DNA of 64,000 bases from Pseudomonas sp. ACM7 (GCF_004136015.1 NZ_CP024866.1:5367969-5431968), one strand, 5' to 3'. Numbered from the stretch's first letter, positions 1 to 9,735 are shown. Program-made: numbers and translations. Notes: generated by a model from the sequence alone, not told the origin.

Positions 1-452
1 GGTTTGCCGAGCGCTGGCCTGACCAACTCTCCGGTGGCATGCAGCAACGGGTCGAAATCGCCCGGGTGCTGATCAACCGCCCGCGCCTGTTGCTGATGGA
101 CGAACCCTTCGGCGCCCTCGATGCGCTGACCCGGTTGAACATGCAGGAGCTGCTGCTGGACATCTGGACGCGAATTCGCACTACCGTGGTGTTCGTCACC
201 CATGACATCGATGAAGCGCTGTTCCTCGCCGATCGGCTGCTGGTCATGAGCTCGCGCCCGGGCCGGATCATCGAAGACCTGCGCCTCGATTTTCCACGGC
301 CACGCACCACCGAACTGGTCACCAGCCACGAGTTCTCCCGCTTGAAGCGCCATTGCCTCGAATTACTGCGTCACGAAGACGGTCGGCAGTTACCGCGCCT
401 GAACCCTCTCGGACTTCCCCTTGAAAACAAACTGCCGCGATTTGCCCTATGA
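1..452 (+). CDS. ABC transporter ATP-binding protein, SsuB/TauB/NrtD type (5' truncated by window edge)
   Basis: Only the C-terminal 149 codons are in the window; the frame is open from base 3. The visible part holds the ABC signature (LSGGMQQR, bases 30-53), Walker B with its aspartate-glutamate pair ([12 protein letters not shown]) and the switch histidine ([11 protein letters not shown]). The order and the short C-terminal tail without a TOBE domain fit the nitrate/sulfonate/taurine importer ATPases, which energise uptake through a two-permease inner-membrane channel. Walker A, the permease and the binding protein must lie to the left. Its TGA overlaps the ATG of the HEAT-repeat gene (ATGA at 449-452), so the two are probably co-translated. 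The substrate cannot be decided from this fragment. Confidence 0.9.
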   Translation, partial: FAERWPDQLSGGMQQRVEIARVLINRPRLLLMDEPFGALDALTRLNMQELLLDIWTRIRTTVVFVTHDIDEALFLADRLLVMSSRPGRIIEDLRLDFPRPRTTELVTSHEFSRLKRHCLELLRHEDGRQLPRLNPLGLPLENKLPRFAL

Positions 453-1411
453 CCTCTCTATTTGATGTAACCGATAACGACGACATTCTCGCCCTGCAAC
501 CGCGCCTGAAGGATGAAGATCCCGGCGTGCGCAGAATTGCCCTGATCGAACTGGCCGACCTTGAAGAGCCGGACGGTTTGCTTTGGCTGGTCAATCGCCT
601 TGCGCAAGACCCGACCGAAGAAGTCCGCGCCGAAGCCGCACGCTTGCTTGAAGCCTGGGAGGACACACCTGTGGTCGAAGCGCTGTGCCAGGCCCTGACC
701 GATCCTTCCCAAGCTGTGCAAGCGGCCGCCGCGCAAAGCCTTAGCCTGCTCAAGACCGAGGCGGCGGGCAGGGTGATTCTGCCGTGGACCGGGCATACCG
801 ATATCAACGTGCGCATCGCCGCTTTCCGGGCACTGCGCGAGTTGCGCTTTCCCGATGCCGCCGCTGCCGCTTTAGGGGCATTGACCGATGAAGACGCCAG
901 TGTTCGCCGCGAAGCCGTTGGTGTACTCGGCTGGCTCAAGCAACTCGATGCCTTGCCGGCCCTTGCCCGATTGGCCAGTGACGACCCGGACACCGAAGTC
1001 CGCCGCGCTGCCACCGGTGCCCTTGGCCTGGCCTCCGACGCCCACGTGCTGCCGGCGCTGCGCCAGGCCTTGCAGGACGCCGCCTGGCAAGTGCGCGAAG
1101 AAGCCGCCACCACGCTGGGCAAGGTCGGTCACGTCGACGCCGGGCCGGCCTTGGTCGAAGCCTTGAGTGACGCGTACTGGCAAGTGCGCCTGCGCGCCAC
1201 CCGTAGCCTCGGTCGTTTGCGTTACGTCCCGGCCCTTGAAGCGTTGATCGAAACCCTCGGCCACCGCATCAGCAACCTGCGCAAGGAAGCCGCCCTGGCG
1301 CTCGGAGAGTTGAACGACCGAGGCGCCATCGCACCCTTGCAGGCCGCCCAGGATGACGGCGACCCGGAAGTGCGCAAAGCCGTGCGCATCGCCTTGAGTC
1401 AGCTGCAATGA
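449..1411 (+). CDS. HEAT-repeat protein
   Basis: A 320-residue soluble protein made almost wholly of HEAT/PBS-lyase-type helical repeats. About nine units recur every 31 residues, each with a core of the type D-x-x-V-R-x-x-A-x-x-A-L-G-x-L (for example [48 protein letters not shown]). There is no signal peptide, membrane segment or catalytic motif, so a protein-binding scaffold is likely. It overlaps the ABC ATPase by 4 bases and is itself overlapped by the DUF971 gene (ATGA at 1408-1411). That tight coupling suggests a partner role with the transporter or its substrate enzyme. PBS-lyase HEAT proteins can act as chromophore lyases or assembly chaperones, but nothing here shows a specific function. 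Confidence 0.85.
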   Translation: MTSLFDVTDNDDILALQPRLKDEDPGVRRIALIELADLEEPDGLLWLVNRLAQDPTEEVRAEAARLLEAWEDTPVVEALCQALTDPSQAVQAAAAQSLSLLKTEAAGRVILPWTGHTDINVRIAAFRALRELRFPDAAAAALGALTDEDASVRREAVGVLGWLKQLDALPALARLASDDPDTEVRRAATGALGLASDAHVLPALRQALQDAAWQVREEAATTLGKVGHVDAGPALVEALSDAYWQVRLRATRSLGRLRYVPALEALIETLGHRISNLRKEAALALGELNDRGAIAPLQAAQDDGDPEVRKAVRIALSQLQ

Positions 1412-1701
1412 ACCCGGTGGCGATTGGCAATTCCCAAGGTAAACAGCAGCTGCGGTTGAACTGGCCGGATGGTCGCGAGCAGTTGTTGGGCCACGTTGAG
1501 TTGCGCCGCCAATGCCCGTGCTCGCAATGCCGGGCGTTTCGGTTGCAGGGGTTGAGGGTGAAAGTCGATCCTCGCATTCGAGTGACCGAACTGAACGCCC
1601 AGGGCTACGGCCTTCAACTCATCTTCAGCGATGGCCATGAGCGAGGCATCTATCCATGGCCCTACCTGGCACAACTCACCCCCGAACCTACTGAAATCTA
1701 A
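1408..1701 (+). CDS. DUF971 / GBBH-like N-terminal domain protein
   Basis: A 97-residue protein matching the DUF971 (gamma-butyrobetaine hydroxylase-like, N-terminal) family. It has the LNWPDG segment, a strand-turn region and the zinc-type cysteine motif RQCPCSQCR near residue 35, then a C-terminal HERGIYPWPYL block typical of the family. In eukaryotic carnitine-pathway oxygenases this fold is an N-terminal zinc domain; in bacteria it occurs alone, and roles in Fe-S or cofactor handling have been proposed. The start ATG overlaps the stop of the HEAT-repeat gene, making it the third gene of the truncated ABC operon. A palindromic repeat follows its TAA directly. Confidence 0.85.
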   Translation: MNPVAIGNSQGKQQLRLNWPDGREQLLGHVELRRQCPCSQCRAFRLQGLRVKVDPRIRVTELNAQGYGLQLIFSDGHERGIYPWPYLAQLTPEPTEI

Positions 1702-1809
1702 TGTGGGAGCGGCGGTGCGACGATTCGACTTGCTCGCGAAGGCGGTGGGTCAGTCGACATCAATGTTGAATGTTGAACCGCATTCGCGAGCAAGCCCGCT
1801 CCCACATTT
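1702..1809. repeat. Repeat family A, inverted pair (REP type)
   Basis: Two copies of a Pseudomonas REP-like unit face each other: TGTGGGAGCGG... with TTGCTCGCGAAGG on the left, and TTCGCGAGCAAGCCCGCTCCCACA on the right, about 40 bases apart. The left copy has an internal insertion (CGGTGCGACGATTCGA). It starts at the stop of the DUF971 gene and may end its transcript. Confidence 0.85.
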
Positions 1810-1883
1810 AATTGGTGTTTACCTCAGGTTGTGTGGTCGACCGCCAGCTGACTGGCGGTCCTTGCCAGAAAAAAGCCAAAAGA

Positions 1884-1895
1884 GTACAAATGTAC
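1884..1895 (+). promoter_or_regulatory. LexA2-type SOS operator
   Basis: The palindrome GTAC-AAAT-GTAC, extended to matching 6-base arms GAGTAC/GTACTC at 1882-1897, overlaps the first ATG (1890) of lexA2. The LexA2 repressor of Pseudomonas putida is known to bind a GTAC-N4-GTGC-type site, unlike the CTG-N10-CAG box of LexA1. Its position predicts tight autoregulation of the whole lexA2-imuA-imuB-dnaE2 operon. Confidence 0.75.
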
Positions 1896-2507
1896 TCCAT
1901 GACGACTTTAACTCCCCGCCGTACCGCCATCCTGACCTTTATCCGCGATCGAATCGCCGAGCATGGCCAGTCCCCGAGCCTCGCTGAAATCAGCGAGGCG
2001 TTCGGTTTCGCCTCCCGCAGCGTGGCGCGCAAGCATGTGCTGGCGCTGACCGAGGCCGGTTTCATCGAGGTCAATGCGCATCAGGCCCGGGGCATTCGTT
2101 TGCTCGGGCAACCGGCGCGGCCCGAGTTGCTGGACATTCCGGTACTCGGCCGGGTGGCGGCGGGTGCGCCGATCGGTGCCGATGCCGAGGTTCACAGCCG
2201 CTTGCTGCTCGACCCGTCGATCTTCTCGCGGGTGCCCGATTACATGCTGCGGGTCCAGGGCGACTCGATGATCGAGGACGGCATTCTCGACGGCGATCTG
2301 GTGGGCGTGCACCGCAATCCCGAGGCGGTCAACGGCCAGATCGTCGTCGCACGGCTCGACGGCGAAGTCACCATCAAACGTTTCGAACGGGTCGGCGAGG
2401 TTGTCCGATTGCTGCCACGCAATCCGGCCTACAAGCCGATCATCGTCGACGCCAATCAGGACCTGGCCATCGAAGGGGTGTTCTGCGGTCTGGTGAGGCA
2501 AGGGTGA
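1890..2507 (+). CDS. lexA2: LexA2 repressor, SOS regulator of the imu cassette
   Basis: A 205-residue LexA/S24 protein. Residues 5-70 form the winged-helix DNA-binding domain. The self-cleavage site is Ala91-Gly92 in VAAGAP. The catalytic dyad is Ser126 (GDSMIEDG) and Lys163 (VTIKRF), all intact, so RecA-stimulated autocleavage should work. ATG 1890 is chosen because an AAAAGAG stretch lies 5-9 bases upstream; ATG 1899 (MTTLTPRR) is the alternative. It is the first gene of the DNA-damage mutagenesis operon, and its operator covers the start codon. Its stop overlaps the imuA start. The full-length lexA1 is expected elsewhere in the genome. Confidence 0.95.
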   Translation: MYSMTTLTPRRTAILTFIRDRIAEHGQSPSLAEISEAFGFASRSVARKHVLALTEAGFIEVNAHQARGIRLLGQPARPELLDIPVLGRVAAGAPIGADAEVHSRLLLDPSIFSRVPDYMLRVQGDSMIEDGILDGDLVGVHRNPEAVNGQIVVARLDGEVTIKRFERVGEVVRLLPRNPAYKPIIVDANQDLAIEGVFCGLVRQG

Positions 2508-3124
2508 TGGGCGCCGTCGTTGCGCTGGATACGCTGCTCAATGGCGGCCAGGTCTGGAAGGGCCGGCCTGCGCCCCCGGCCGTCAGCCCGCAACCCACCG
2601 GGCATGCCGCGCTGGATGCGGCGTTGCCTACGGGCGGTTGGCCGGAAGCGGCGCTGACCGAAATCCTTTTGGCCGGGCAGGGTGTTGGTGAGCTGCAACT
2701 GGTGTGGCCGGCGCTGGCGCGGTTGTCCGCCGCGGGCGAGCGCATCGTGCTGGTGGCGCCGCCTTACGTGCCATACCCCCAGGCCTGGCAGAACGCCGGG
2801 GTCGATCTGCGCCAGTTGTCGATCATCCAGGCCAGCGAGCGCGATGCCTTGTGGGCGGCGGAACAATGCCTGCGTTCGGGCAGTTGCGGCGCCGTGCTGT
2901 GCTGGCCGCACAAGGCCGATGACCGGGCGTTGCGGCGCTTGCAGGTGGCGGCGGAAACCGGCTCGACCCTGGCGTTTGCCTACCGCTCGATCAATGAGGC
3001 GATCAACCCTTCGCCAGCGGCGCTGCGCATCGCCATCGATGCCAGGCCTGCGCAATTGCGCGTACTCAAGTGCCGGGGCGGGTTGGCGCGTTCGGCGCTG
3101 ATTGCCTTCCCCGTGGGACATTGA
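2507..3124 (+). CDS. imuA: ImuA, translesion synthesis accessory protein
   Basis: A 205-residue SulA/RecA-like protein of the ImuA family, identified from its sequence and its fixed place between lexA2 and imuB. It keeps a RecA-like core (GGWPEAALTEIL, ERIVLVAPPYVPYP, GAVLCWP) without a proper Walker A P-loop, as usual for ImuA. It takes part in damage-induced mutagenesis with ImuB and DnaE2, probably at the RecA filament or beta clamp. ATG 2507 overlaps the lexA2 TGA (TGATG); a GTG at 2504 is an equally possible start adding one residue. Confidence 0.9.
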   Translation: MGAVVALDTLLNGGQVWKGRPAPPAVSPQPTGHAALDAALPTGGWPEAALTEILLAGQGVGELQLVWPALARLSAAGERIVLVAPPYVPYPQAWQNAGVDLRQLSIIQASERDALWAAEQCLRSGSCGAVLCWPHKADDRALRRLQVAAETGSTLAFAYRSINEAINPSPAALRIAIDARPAQLRVLKCRGGLARSALIAFPVGH

Positions 3125-3131
3125 GGTTGCC

Positions 3132-4547
3132 ATGCGCTGGGTCTGCATTCTCTTCCCGCAATTGGCGCTGGACGCGGTACTGCGTCAGCGCGCCGATCCC
3201 GATGAGCCGCTGGCGCTGCTGACCGGCCCGGCCCAGCGTCGGGTGTTGCAAGCGGTCAACGCTTCGGCCCGGGCGCTGGGCTTGCGTCCGGGCCAGTCGA
3301 TGACCGCCGCCCAGGCCTTGAGCAAAGGGTTTGTCACGGCTGAATACGACGCTGCCGAGATCGAGCACTGGCAGCAGTTTCTGGCTGCCTGGGCTTATCG
3401 ATTCAGTTCACAAGTCAGCGTGCATTACCCGCGTGCGGTGGTGTTTGAAATCGAGTCCAGCCTGGGATTGTTCGGCGCCTGGCCGCAATTCGAGGCGCGG
3501 TTGCGGACCGAACTCGGCGAGCTGGGGTTTCGCCATCGGATTGTTGCCGCGCCCAACCCGGTGGCCGCACGGGTGCTGGCCAACGCTTATGACGGTCTGG
3601 TGGTGCCCGACGATCAAGCCTTGCAACATTATCTAGGGCAGTTGCCCATCGACCGGATCGGGCTGGAAACCAGCGTTGCCACCGCGTTGTCGCGCATGGG
3701 GCTGCGCACCTTGAGTCAGGTTCAGGCGTTGCCTCGCCATAGCCTGGCCCGGCGTTTCGAGGCCCAGGTGCTCAAGCATCTGGACGCCTTGCTCGGGTTA
3801 CGGCGGCTGGCGCTGGCGTTCTACCTGCCGGCGGACCGGTTCGATGTGCGCATCGAGCTCAACTTCGATGTGCAGTCCCATCAGGCGCTGCTGTTTCCGT
3901 TACGCCGATTGACCGGTGACCTGTCGGCATTTCTTTGCGGTCGGGACAGCGGCGTGCAGCGTTTTGACCTGCATTTGGAGCACGCCGGGTTGCCGGACAC
4001 CGTCATCAAGGTCGGCCTGCTCAGCGCCGAACGTGATCCGGCGATGCTCTTTGAACTGGCCCGGGGCCGGTTGGAGCACGTCCAGGTCGAGGCCCCGGTG
4101 CGCGGTTTTCGCCTGCGCGCCGAAGACTTGCCGGCCTTCGTTCCCCAGTATCAGGAGCTGTTCGACGACCGCCCGCAACAATCCTTGCCGTGGGAGCAAC
4201 TGCGCGAACGCTTGCGCGCGCGGTTGGGAGATGACGCGGTGCAGGGCTTGCGGTTCCAGGCCGATCACCGGCCGGAATGCGCGTGGCAGGCCAGTGTCGA
4301 CAGTCAGCGCTGTGCAGGGCTGCCTGCCGTACAACGTCCGGGCTGGCTGCTGACTGAACCGCTGGCGGTGCCCGAAGGTTCGACGCGCATCCTGATGGGG
4401 CCGGAACGCATCGAGTCCGGTTGGTGGGACGGCGCCGATGTGCGCCGCGATTACTTCCTGATCGAAACCCGTTCCGGCCAGCAGGGCTGGGCCTATCGTG
4501 CGGTCGGTGAGGACGGCCCGTTGTGGCTGCAAGGCTGGTTCGCATGA
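3132..4547 (+). CDS. imuB: ImuB, Y-family polymerase-like protein
   Basis: A 471-residue Y-family DNA polymerase homologue starting [17 protein letters not shown] 3132 follows a GAGGTT ribosome-binding site, and longer starts lack support. In canonical DinB/UmuC proteins the first strand carries a catalytic aspartate (D-x-D-x-F); here it reads [10 protein letters not shown] and the palm acidic triad is not recognisable. This fits the known picture of ImuB as a non-catalytic adaptor that brings DnaE2 and ImuA to the beta clamp. The palm and fingers occupy roughly residues 1-230, and the little-finger-like and C-terminal regions follow. It overlaps dnaE2 by ATGA. Confidence 0.93.
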   Translation: MRWVCILFPQLALDAVLRQRADPDEPLALLTGPAQRRVLQAVNASARALGLRPGQSMTAAQALSKGFVTAEYDAAEIEHWQQFLAAWAYRFSSQVSVHYPRAVVFEIESSLGLFGAWPQFEARLRTELGELGFRHRIVAAPNPVAARVLANAYDGLVVPDDQALQHYLGQLPIDRIGLETSVATALSRMGLRTLSQVQALPRHSLARRFEAQVLKHLDALLGLRRLALAFYLPADRFDVRIELNFDVQSHQALLFPLRRLTGDLSAFLCGRDSGVQRFDLHLEHAGLPDTVIKVGLLSAERDPAMLFELARGRLEHVQVEAPVRGFRLRAEDLPAFVPQYQELFDDRPQQSLPWEQLRERLRARLGDDAVQGLRFQADHRPECAWQASVDSQRCAGLPAVQRPGWLLTEPLAVPEGSTRILMGPERIESGWWDGADVRRDYFLIETRSGQQGWAYRAVGEDGPLWLQGWFA

Positions 4548-7500
4548 GCATCGACTATGCCGAGCTGCACTGCCTGTCGAACTTCAGTTTTCAACGCGGT
4601 GCTTCCAGTGCCCTCGAACTCTTTCAGCGGGCGAAAAAGCAGGGCTATCAGGCCTTGGCGATCACCGATGAATGTACCCTGGCCGGTATCGTCCGCGCCT
4701 GGCAAGCGGCCAAAGCCGTGGAGCTGCCGCTGATCATCGGCAGCGAAGTGCGCATCGAGAACGGTCCGAAACTGGTGTTGCTGGTGGAAAGTCTCGAGGG
4801 TTACCAGACACTGTGCCGACTGATTACCCGAGCGCGGCGCCGCACGCAGAAAGGCCAGTATCAAGTGCTGCGGGAAGACTTCAGCGAACCTTTGCCGGGG
4901 CTGTTGGCGTTGTGGGTGCCGGACGCGGTCGATGACTTCGAACAGGGCCACTGGCTGAAACAGACCTTCGTCGATTGCCTGTGGCTGACCGTCCAGCTGC
5001 ATCGCGGCCAGGACGATACCCGACGACTGGGCGCACTGCTGGCTCTGGCGAGGGAGCTGCGAATCCCGGCAGTGGCCAGCGGTGACGTGCACATGCACGC
5101 CCGTGGGCGACGCGCCTTGCAGGACACCATGACCGCGATCCGTCATCACCTGCCGGTGGCGGAGGCCGGGTTGCGTCTTCATCCCAATGGCGAGCGGCAT
5201 TTACGCAGTCTCGATGCCCTGCAATCGATCTACCCGCAAACACTGCTCGACGAAACGCTGAACATCGCCCGGCGCTGCACCTTCGACCTCGGTCAGTTGC
5301 GTTATCAATATCCCCGAGAGTTGGTGCCGGAAGGCCAGACAGCCACGTCCTGGCTGCGTCATTTGACCGAAGAGGGCATCGCGTGGCGCTGGCCAAAAGG
5401 CCCGCAGGCCCAGGTGCTGACGCAGATCGACAAAGAACTGGAGCTGATCGCCGAGCTGGGCTACGAAAGCTATTTCCTGACGGTTCACGACATTGTGCGT
5501 TTCGCCCGTGAGCAAAAAATCCTGTGTCAGGGCCGTGGTTCGGCGGCCAACTCGGCGGTGTGCTTTGCCTTGGGCATCACGGAAATCGATCCGGATCGCA
5601 CCACGCTGTTGTTCGAGCGCTTTCTCTCCAAAGAGCGCAACGAACCGCCGGACATCGACGTCGATTTCGAACACGAACGCCGTGAAGAAGTCCTGCAGTA
5701 CGTGTTCCAGCGTTATGGCCGGACCCGCGCGGCGCTGACGGCGGTGGTCAGCACGTATCACGCGGCCGGCGCGGTGCGTGATGTGGCCAAGGCCTTGGGT
5801 TTGCCGCCGGATCAGATCAACGCCCTGGCCGATTGCTGTGGCCACTGGAGTGATGAAACACCGCCCGTGGAACGCCTGCTTGAAGGCGGGTTCGATCCCG
5901 AAAGCCCGGTGCTGCGCCGGGTGCTCAGCCTGACGGGGCAGCTGATCGGTTTTCCCCGACACCTGTCCCAGCACCCCGGCGGTTTCGTGATTTCCGAACA
6001 GCCTCTGGACAGCCTGGTCCCGGTGGAAAACGCCGCCATGGCCGAGCGCACCATCATCCAGTGGGACAAGGACGACCTCGATGCCGTCGGGCTGCTCAAG
6101 GTGGATATCCTGGCGTTGGGCATGCTCAGTGCGATCCGCCGCTGTTTCGATCTGTTGCGCCGTCATCGCCATCGGGACCTGAGCCTGGCGACGATCCCGT
6201 CCGAAGACTCGCAAACCTACGACATGATCGGCCGTGCCGACACCATTGGCGTGTTCCAGATCGAGTCCCGGGCGCAGATGTCGATGCTGCCGAGGCTCAA
6301 ACCCCGGACCTTCTATGACCTGGTGATCGAGGTGGCGATCGTCCGTCCGGGGCCGATTCAGGGCGGGATGGTGCATCCGTACCTGCGACGCCGAAACAAG
6401 GAAGAACCCGAGATCTATCCGTCCCCGGCACTGGAAGTCGTGCTCAAGCGCACGCTGGGCGTGCCGCTGTTCCAGGAACAGGTGATGCAGATTGCGATTG
6501 TCGCCGCCGACTACAGCCCCGGCGAGGCCGATCAGTTGCGCCGCTCCATGGCTGCCTGGAAACGCCACGGCGGGCTGGAGCCGCACAAGGATCGTCTGGC
6601 CGCCGGGATGAAGAAAAACGGCTACACGGCCGAGTTTGCTGCGCAGATTTTCGAGCAGATCAAAGGCTTCGGCAGTTATGGTTTCCCCGAGTCCCACGCC
6701 GCCAGTTTCGCCTTGCTGACCTACGCCAGTTGCTGGTTGAAATGCCACGAGCCGGCGGCCTTCGCCTGTGCGCTGATCAACAGCTGGCCCATGGGTTTCT
6801 ACAGCCCGGACCAGATTCTGCAGGACGCGCGCCGGCATCATTTGCAGATTCGCCCGGTGGACGTGCGCGCCAGCGATTGGGATTGCAGCCTCGAACCGAT
6901 CACCGGTGCCCAGCCGGCGATCCGTATGGGGTTGCGGATGATCAAGGGCTTTCGCGAGGACGATGCCCGGCGCATCGAAACGGCGAGGTCGAAGGGGGCG
7001 TTTATCGACATTGCCGACCTCGGCGAACGGGCGCGACTCGATGCCCGCGCCCAGGAACAACTGGCCGATGCCGGTGCGCTGCGTGGACTGGCCGGCGACC
7101 GTCATCGGGCGCGCTGGGAAGTGGCGGGGGTGCAGAAACAGCTCGGCTTGTTTGCCGGTCTGCCGAGTCAGGAGGAGGGCGCGGTGTCGTTGCCCAAACC
7201 CACCGTTGGCGAGGACCTGCTAGCCGATTACAACAGTGTCGGCACCACGCTCGGTCCGCATCCGCTGGCTCTATTGCGGGGTGAATTGAAAGCCCGGCGC
7301 TGCCGCAGTTCGAAGGAGCTGCTGGAGGTTGAGCATGGGCGACCGGTCAGCGTCGCCGGGCTGGTAACCGGTCGACAACGCCCGGGCACCGCCAGTGGTG
7401 TGACCTTTGTCACCCTTGAAGATGAGTTCGGCAACGTCAACGTCATTGTCTGGCGCGACCTGGCCGACCGGCAGCGCCAGGTGTTGGTCGGCTCGCAATT

Positions 7501-7621
7501 GCTCAAGGTCGACGGGCGCTGGGAAAAGGAAGGCGAGGTGCGGCATTTGATTGCCGGACGGTTGAGCGACCTGAGTCCATTGCTGGATGGCATCAGCGTA
7601 CGTAGCCGCGATTTCCGCTGA
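4544..7621 (+). CDS. dnaE2: Error-prone DNA polymerase DnaE2
   Basis: A 1025-residue C-family polymerase, the usual DnaE2 length. The start ATG overlaps the imuB stop (ATGA). The N-terminal PHP domain ([12 protein letters not shown], then [10 protein letters not shown]) is followed by the palm with the catalytic acidic motif PDIDVDF (Asp370, Asp372, Asp374), the fingers ([15 protein letters not shown] near 708) and a C-terminal OB fold ([16 protein letters not shown]). It is shorter than replicative DnaE1 (about 1160-1175) and lacks the long C-terminal tail that carries its tau-binding region. It should perform damage-induced mutagenic lesion bypass with ImuA and ImuB under LexA2 control. Confidence 0.96.
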   Translation: MSIDYAELHCLSNFSFQRGASSALELFQRAKKQGYQALAITDECTLAGIVRAWQAAKAVELPLIIGSEVRIENGPKLVLLVESLEGYQTLCRLITRARRRTQKGQYQVLREDFSEPLPGLLALWVPDAVDDFEQGHWLKQTFVDCLWLTVQLHRGQDDTRRLGALLALARELRIPAVASGDVHMHARGRRALQDTMTAIRHHLPVAEAGLRLHPNGERHLRSLDALQSIYPQTLLDETLNIARRCTFDLGQLRYQYPRELVPEGQTATSWLRHLTEEGIAWRWPKGPQAQVLTQIDKELELIAELGYESYFLTVHDIVRFAREQKILCQGRGSAANSAVCFALGITEIDPDRTTLLFERFLSKERNEPPDIDVDFEHERREEVLQYVFQRYGRTRAALTAVVSTYHAAGAVRDVAKALGLPPDQINALADCCGHWSDETPPVERLLEGGFDPESPVLRRVLSLTGQLIGFPRHLSQHPGGFVISEQPLDSLVPVENAAMAERTIIQWDKDDLDAVGLLKVDILALGMLSAIRRCFDLLRRHRHRDLSLATIPSEDSQTYDMIGRADTIGVFQIESRAQMSMLPRLKPRTFYDLVIEVAIVRPGPIQGGMVHPYLRRRNKEEPEIYPSPALEVVLKRTLGVPLFQEQVMQIAIVAADYSPGEADQLRRSMAAWKRHGGLEPHKDRLAAGMKKNGYTAEFAAQIFEQIKGFGSYGFPESHAASFALLTYASCWLKCHEPAAFACALINSWPMGFYSPDQILQDARRHHLQIRPVDVRASDWDCSLEPITGAQPAIRMGLRMIKGFREDDARRIETARSKGAFIDIADLGERARLDARAQEQLADAGALRGLAGDRHRARWEVAGVQKQLGLFAGLPSQEEGAVSLPKPTVGEDLLADYNSVGTTLGPHPLALLRGELKARRCRSSKELLEVEHGRPVSVAGLVTGRQRPGTASGVTFVTLEDEFGNVNVIVWRDLADRQRQVLVGSQLLKVDGRWEKEGEVRHLIAGRLSDLSPLLDGISVRSRDFR

Positions 7622-7640
7622 TCTGTGCCTATACAACACC

Positions 7641-7662
7641 CTCTGTAGCAGCTCCTACAGAT
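7641..7662. repeat. Short hairpin downstream of dnaE2
   Basis: CTGTAG-CAGCTC-CTACAG forms a 6-bp stem 20 bases after the dnaE2 stop. It resembles a collapsed half of the GTAGGAGCTGC repeat family and may serve as a weak terminator. The rest of the 7622-7856 gap holds no other structure that I can support. Confidence 0.4.
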
Positions 7663-7856
7663 GTGTGTTTGCCAATCCACTGACGCCAATAAAAATTAAA
7701 CACTGTCCTCCATGGTGGCACTTTGGCATAATGCCGGCCGCCGACGTCCCGCACGTCGATTGTCGATTTGATGCCCCCTCGCTTTTTTGCCGCTGCAACC
7801 CGCAGTGGCAAGCTATTGCCGTGCCGGGATAAACCGTTTTTCAAAAGGAATGCACA

Positions 7857-8537
7857 GTGAGAATGATCTCTCGGATGTTGGTATCGGCGGCAGCGGTTGC
7901 CGTTTTGGGCGCGATGGCCGGGTGTGCGACCGAAAGCTCGCGCGCCTTGCCGGTAGAAAAGGTCGAAAGCGCCAGCCTCGCTTATGCGGGCGTTCGCGTA
8001 CCCATGGCGGTCGGCAAGTTCGACAACCGTTCGAGCTACATGCGCGGGATCTTTTCCGACGGTGTAGATCGCCTTGGCGGTCAGGCCAAGACCATCCTGA
8101 TCACTCACTTGCAGCAAACCAACCGCTTCAGCGTGCTGGATCGCGACAACATGGGCGAGATCCAGCAGGAGGCCGCGATCAAGGGCCAGTCCCAGCGCCT
8201 CAAGGGGGCCGACTTTGTGGTCACTGGTGATGTCACCGAATTCGGCCGCAAAGAGACTGGCGATCACCAGTTGTTCGGCATTCTCGGTCGCGCCAAGACC
8301 CAGGTGGCCTACGCCAAGGTCAATTTGAACATCGTCAACATCAGCACCTCGGAAGTCGTTTATTCGACTCAGGGCGCGGGCGAATACGCCTTGTCCAACC
8401 GTGAAGTCATCGGCTTTGGCGGCACCGCTGCCTACGATTCGACCCTCAACGGCAAAGTGCTCGACCTGGCCATGCGCGAGGCGATCAATCGTCTGGTGGA
8501 CGGCATGAATGCCGGTGCATGGAAACCGGGCAACTGA
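7857..8537 (+). CDS. CsgG/HfaB-family lipoprotein
   Basis: A 226-residue lipoprotein with a lipobox MAGC (Cys23) after a 22-residue signal. The mature part matches the CsgG family: an N-terminal VAVGKFDNRS-type strand, then THLQQTNRFSVLDRDN, GADFVVTGDVTEFG and VVYSTQGAGEYA. In curli systems CsgG is an outer-membrane export pore, but no curli genes lie here. The GTG start at 7857 has AAAGGAA six bases upstream; ATG 7863 is the alternative. It leads a three-gene lipoprotein operon with DUF4810 and DUF799 genes, a trio that I recall from several proteobacteria, including Neisseria with GNA1162. An envelope complex is likely; its substrate is unknown. Confidence 0.88.
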   Translation: MRMISRMLVSAAAVAVLGAMAGCATESSRALPVEKVESASLAYAGVRVPMAVGKFDNRSSYMRGIFSDGVDRLGGQAKTILITHLQQTNRFSVLDRDNMGEIQQEAAIKGQSQRLKGADFVVTGDVTEFGRKETGDHQLFGILGRAKTQVAYAKVNLNIVNISTSEVVYSTQGAGEYALSNREVIGFGGTAAYDSTLNGKVLDLAMREAINRLVDGMNAGAWKPGN

Positions 8538-8567
8538 TCAAGGTCGAAGACAAGGAGCGGTACAAGC

Positions 8568-8942
8568 ATGTTCAAGATTTATGCGAAATGGGCGCTGATG
8601 GCGTCGACCGTGCTGGTCAGTGGCCTGTTGGCCGGCTGCAACAGCGGCCCGAAAACCCTTTACCAGTGGGAAAGCTACCAGCCGGAAGTCTACGAGTACT
8701 TCAAGGGTGAAGAGCCCAAGGAAGCTCAGGCCGAAGCCCTGGAGCGCGACTTGCAGAAAATCAGGTCCACCGGCAAGACGCCGCCGCCTGGCTACCACGC
8801 TCATTTGGGGTTGTTGTACCTGAGCATGGGCAAGGACGATCAGATGGTGCAGCAATTCAGAACCGAAAAGACGTTGTTCCCCGAGTCGACGCCGTACATG
8901 GACTTTCTGCTTAAAAACGCCAAGACCGGAGACACCCAATGA
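8568..8942 (+). CDS. DUF4810 lipoprotein
   Basis: A 124-residue lipoprotein with lipobox LAGC (Cys24), then the DUF4810 signature region LYQWESYQPEVYEYFKG and a short TPR-like helix pair (PGYHAHLGLLYLSMGKDDQMVQQF). A ribosome-binding site (AAGGAGCGG) precedes the ATG. It is the middle gene of the CsgG-DUF4810-DUF799 operon and overlaps the next start by ATGA. The TPR-like hairpin suggests a scaffold role between the two partner lipoproteins. The family has no assigned function that I know of. Confidence 0.88.
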   Translation: MFKIYAKWALMASTVLVSGLLAGCNSGPKTLYQWESYQPEVYEYFKGEEPKEAQAEALERDLQKIRSTGKTPPPGYHAHLGLLYLSMGKDDQMVQQFRTEKTLFPESTPYMDFLLKNAKTGDTQ

Positions 8943-9598
8943 TCGCGCGCTCATTGAAACTGATGGCCGGGCTACTGGCTCTGGCGGTACTCGGCGGTTG
9001 CGTCAGTCCCAAGACCGTGGACTATTCGGCATACAAGCAAAGTCGTCCGAAAACCATTCTGGTGCTGCCGCCGCTGAACAACTCGCCGGACGTCAAGGCG
9101 TCCTACAGCCTGTTGTCGCAGGTCACGTACCCATTGGCTGAAGCCGGTTACTACGTGCTGCCGATCGCCCTGGTCGATGAGACGTTCCGCCAGAATGGCT
9201 TGACCACACCGGCGGATATCCATCAGGCACCGGCCAACAAACTGCAAGAAATCTTCGGTGCCGATGCTGCGCTGTACATCACTGTGACGGACTATGGCAC
9301 TCGCTACATGATCATCAACAGCGAAACCGTGGTTACGGCCAGCGCGAAACTGGTGGACCTCAAGAGCGGCACCACCCTGTGGACCGGCTCGGCTCGGGCT
9401 TCGAGCGAAGAGGGTGGCAATAACGGTGGCGGTGGTTTGATTGGCATGCTGATTACGGCTGCGGTCAAGCAAGTGATCAACAGTTCAACCGATGCCGGTC
9501 ACCCGATTGCCGGTGTGACCAGCGCTCGGCTGCTGTCGGCAGGACAACCGGTGGGGTTGCTGTACGGACCGCGTTCGCCGAAATACGGCACTGACTGA
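8939..9598 (+). CDS. DUF799 (GNA1162-type) lipoprotein
   Basis: A 219-residue lipoprotein with lipobox LGGC (Cys21) and a DUF799 core: TILVLPPLNNSPDVKASYS, a long alpha/beta middle (GYYVLPIALVDETFRQNG) and EIFGADAALYITVTDYGT. A glycine-rich loop (GGNNGGGGLIG) precedes a hydrophobic segment (MLITAAVKQVI). The fold of the Neisseria GNA1162 protein is TolB-N-like, to my recollection. It ends the three-gene lipoprotein operon and is followed by a long perfect hairpin repeat that probably stops transcription. Confidence 0.88.
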   Translation: MIARSLKLMAGLLALAVLGGCVSPKTVDYSAYKQSRPKTILVLPPLNNSPDVKASYSLLSQVTYPLAEAGYYVLPIALVDETFRQNGLTTPADIHQAPANKLQEIFGADAALYITVTDYGTRYMIINSETVVTASAKLVDLKSGTTLWTGSARASSEEGGNNGGGGLIGMLITAAVKQVINSSTDAGHPIAGVTSARLLSAGQPVGLLYGPRSPKYGTD

Positions 9599-9611
9599 TG
9601 TCCGCAATCCC

Positions 9612-9711
9612 GTAGGAGCTGTCGAGTGAAACGAGGCTGCGATCTTTTGATCTTGTTTTTTAAAAGCAAAGTCAAAAGATCGCAGCCTCGTTTCACTCGA
9701 CAGCTCCTGCA
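9612..9711. repeat. Repeat family B, long near-perfect inverted repeat
   Basis: GTAGGAGCTGTCGAGTGAAACGAGGCTGCGATCTTTTGA is mirrored exactly by TCAAAAGATCGCAGCCTCGTTTCACTCGACAGCTCCT, about 37 paired bases around a short AT-rich loop. It lies between convergent genes and is likely a bidirectional terminator as well as a mobile repeat. Confidence 0.9.
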
Positions 9712-9735
9712 GGGTTTGGGTACGTGGGCAGAGTT

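Noticed and set aside
5201..7105. A 634-codon open frame antisense to dnaE2
   Set aside because: It mirrors the codon pattern of dnaE2 in a high-GC genome, lacks any recognisable domain or ribosome-binding site, and dnaE2 is certain.
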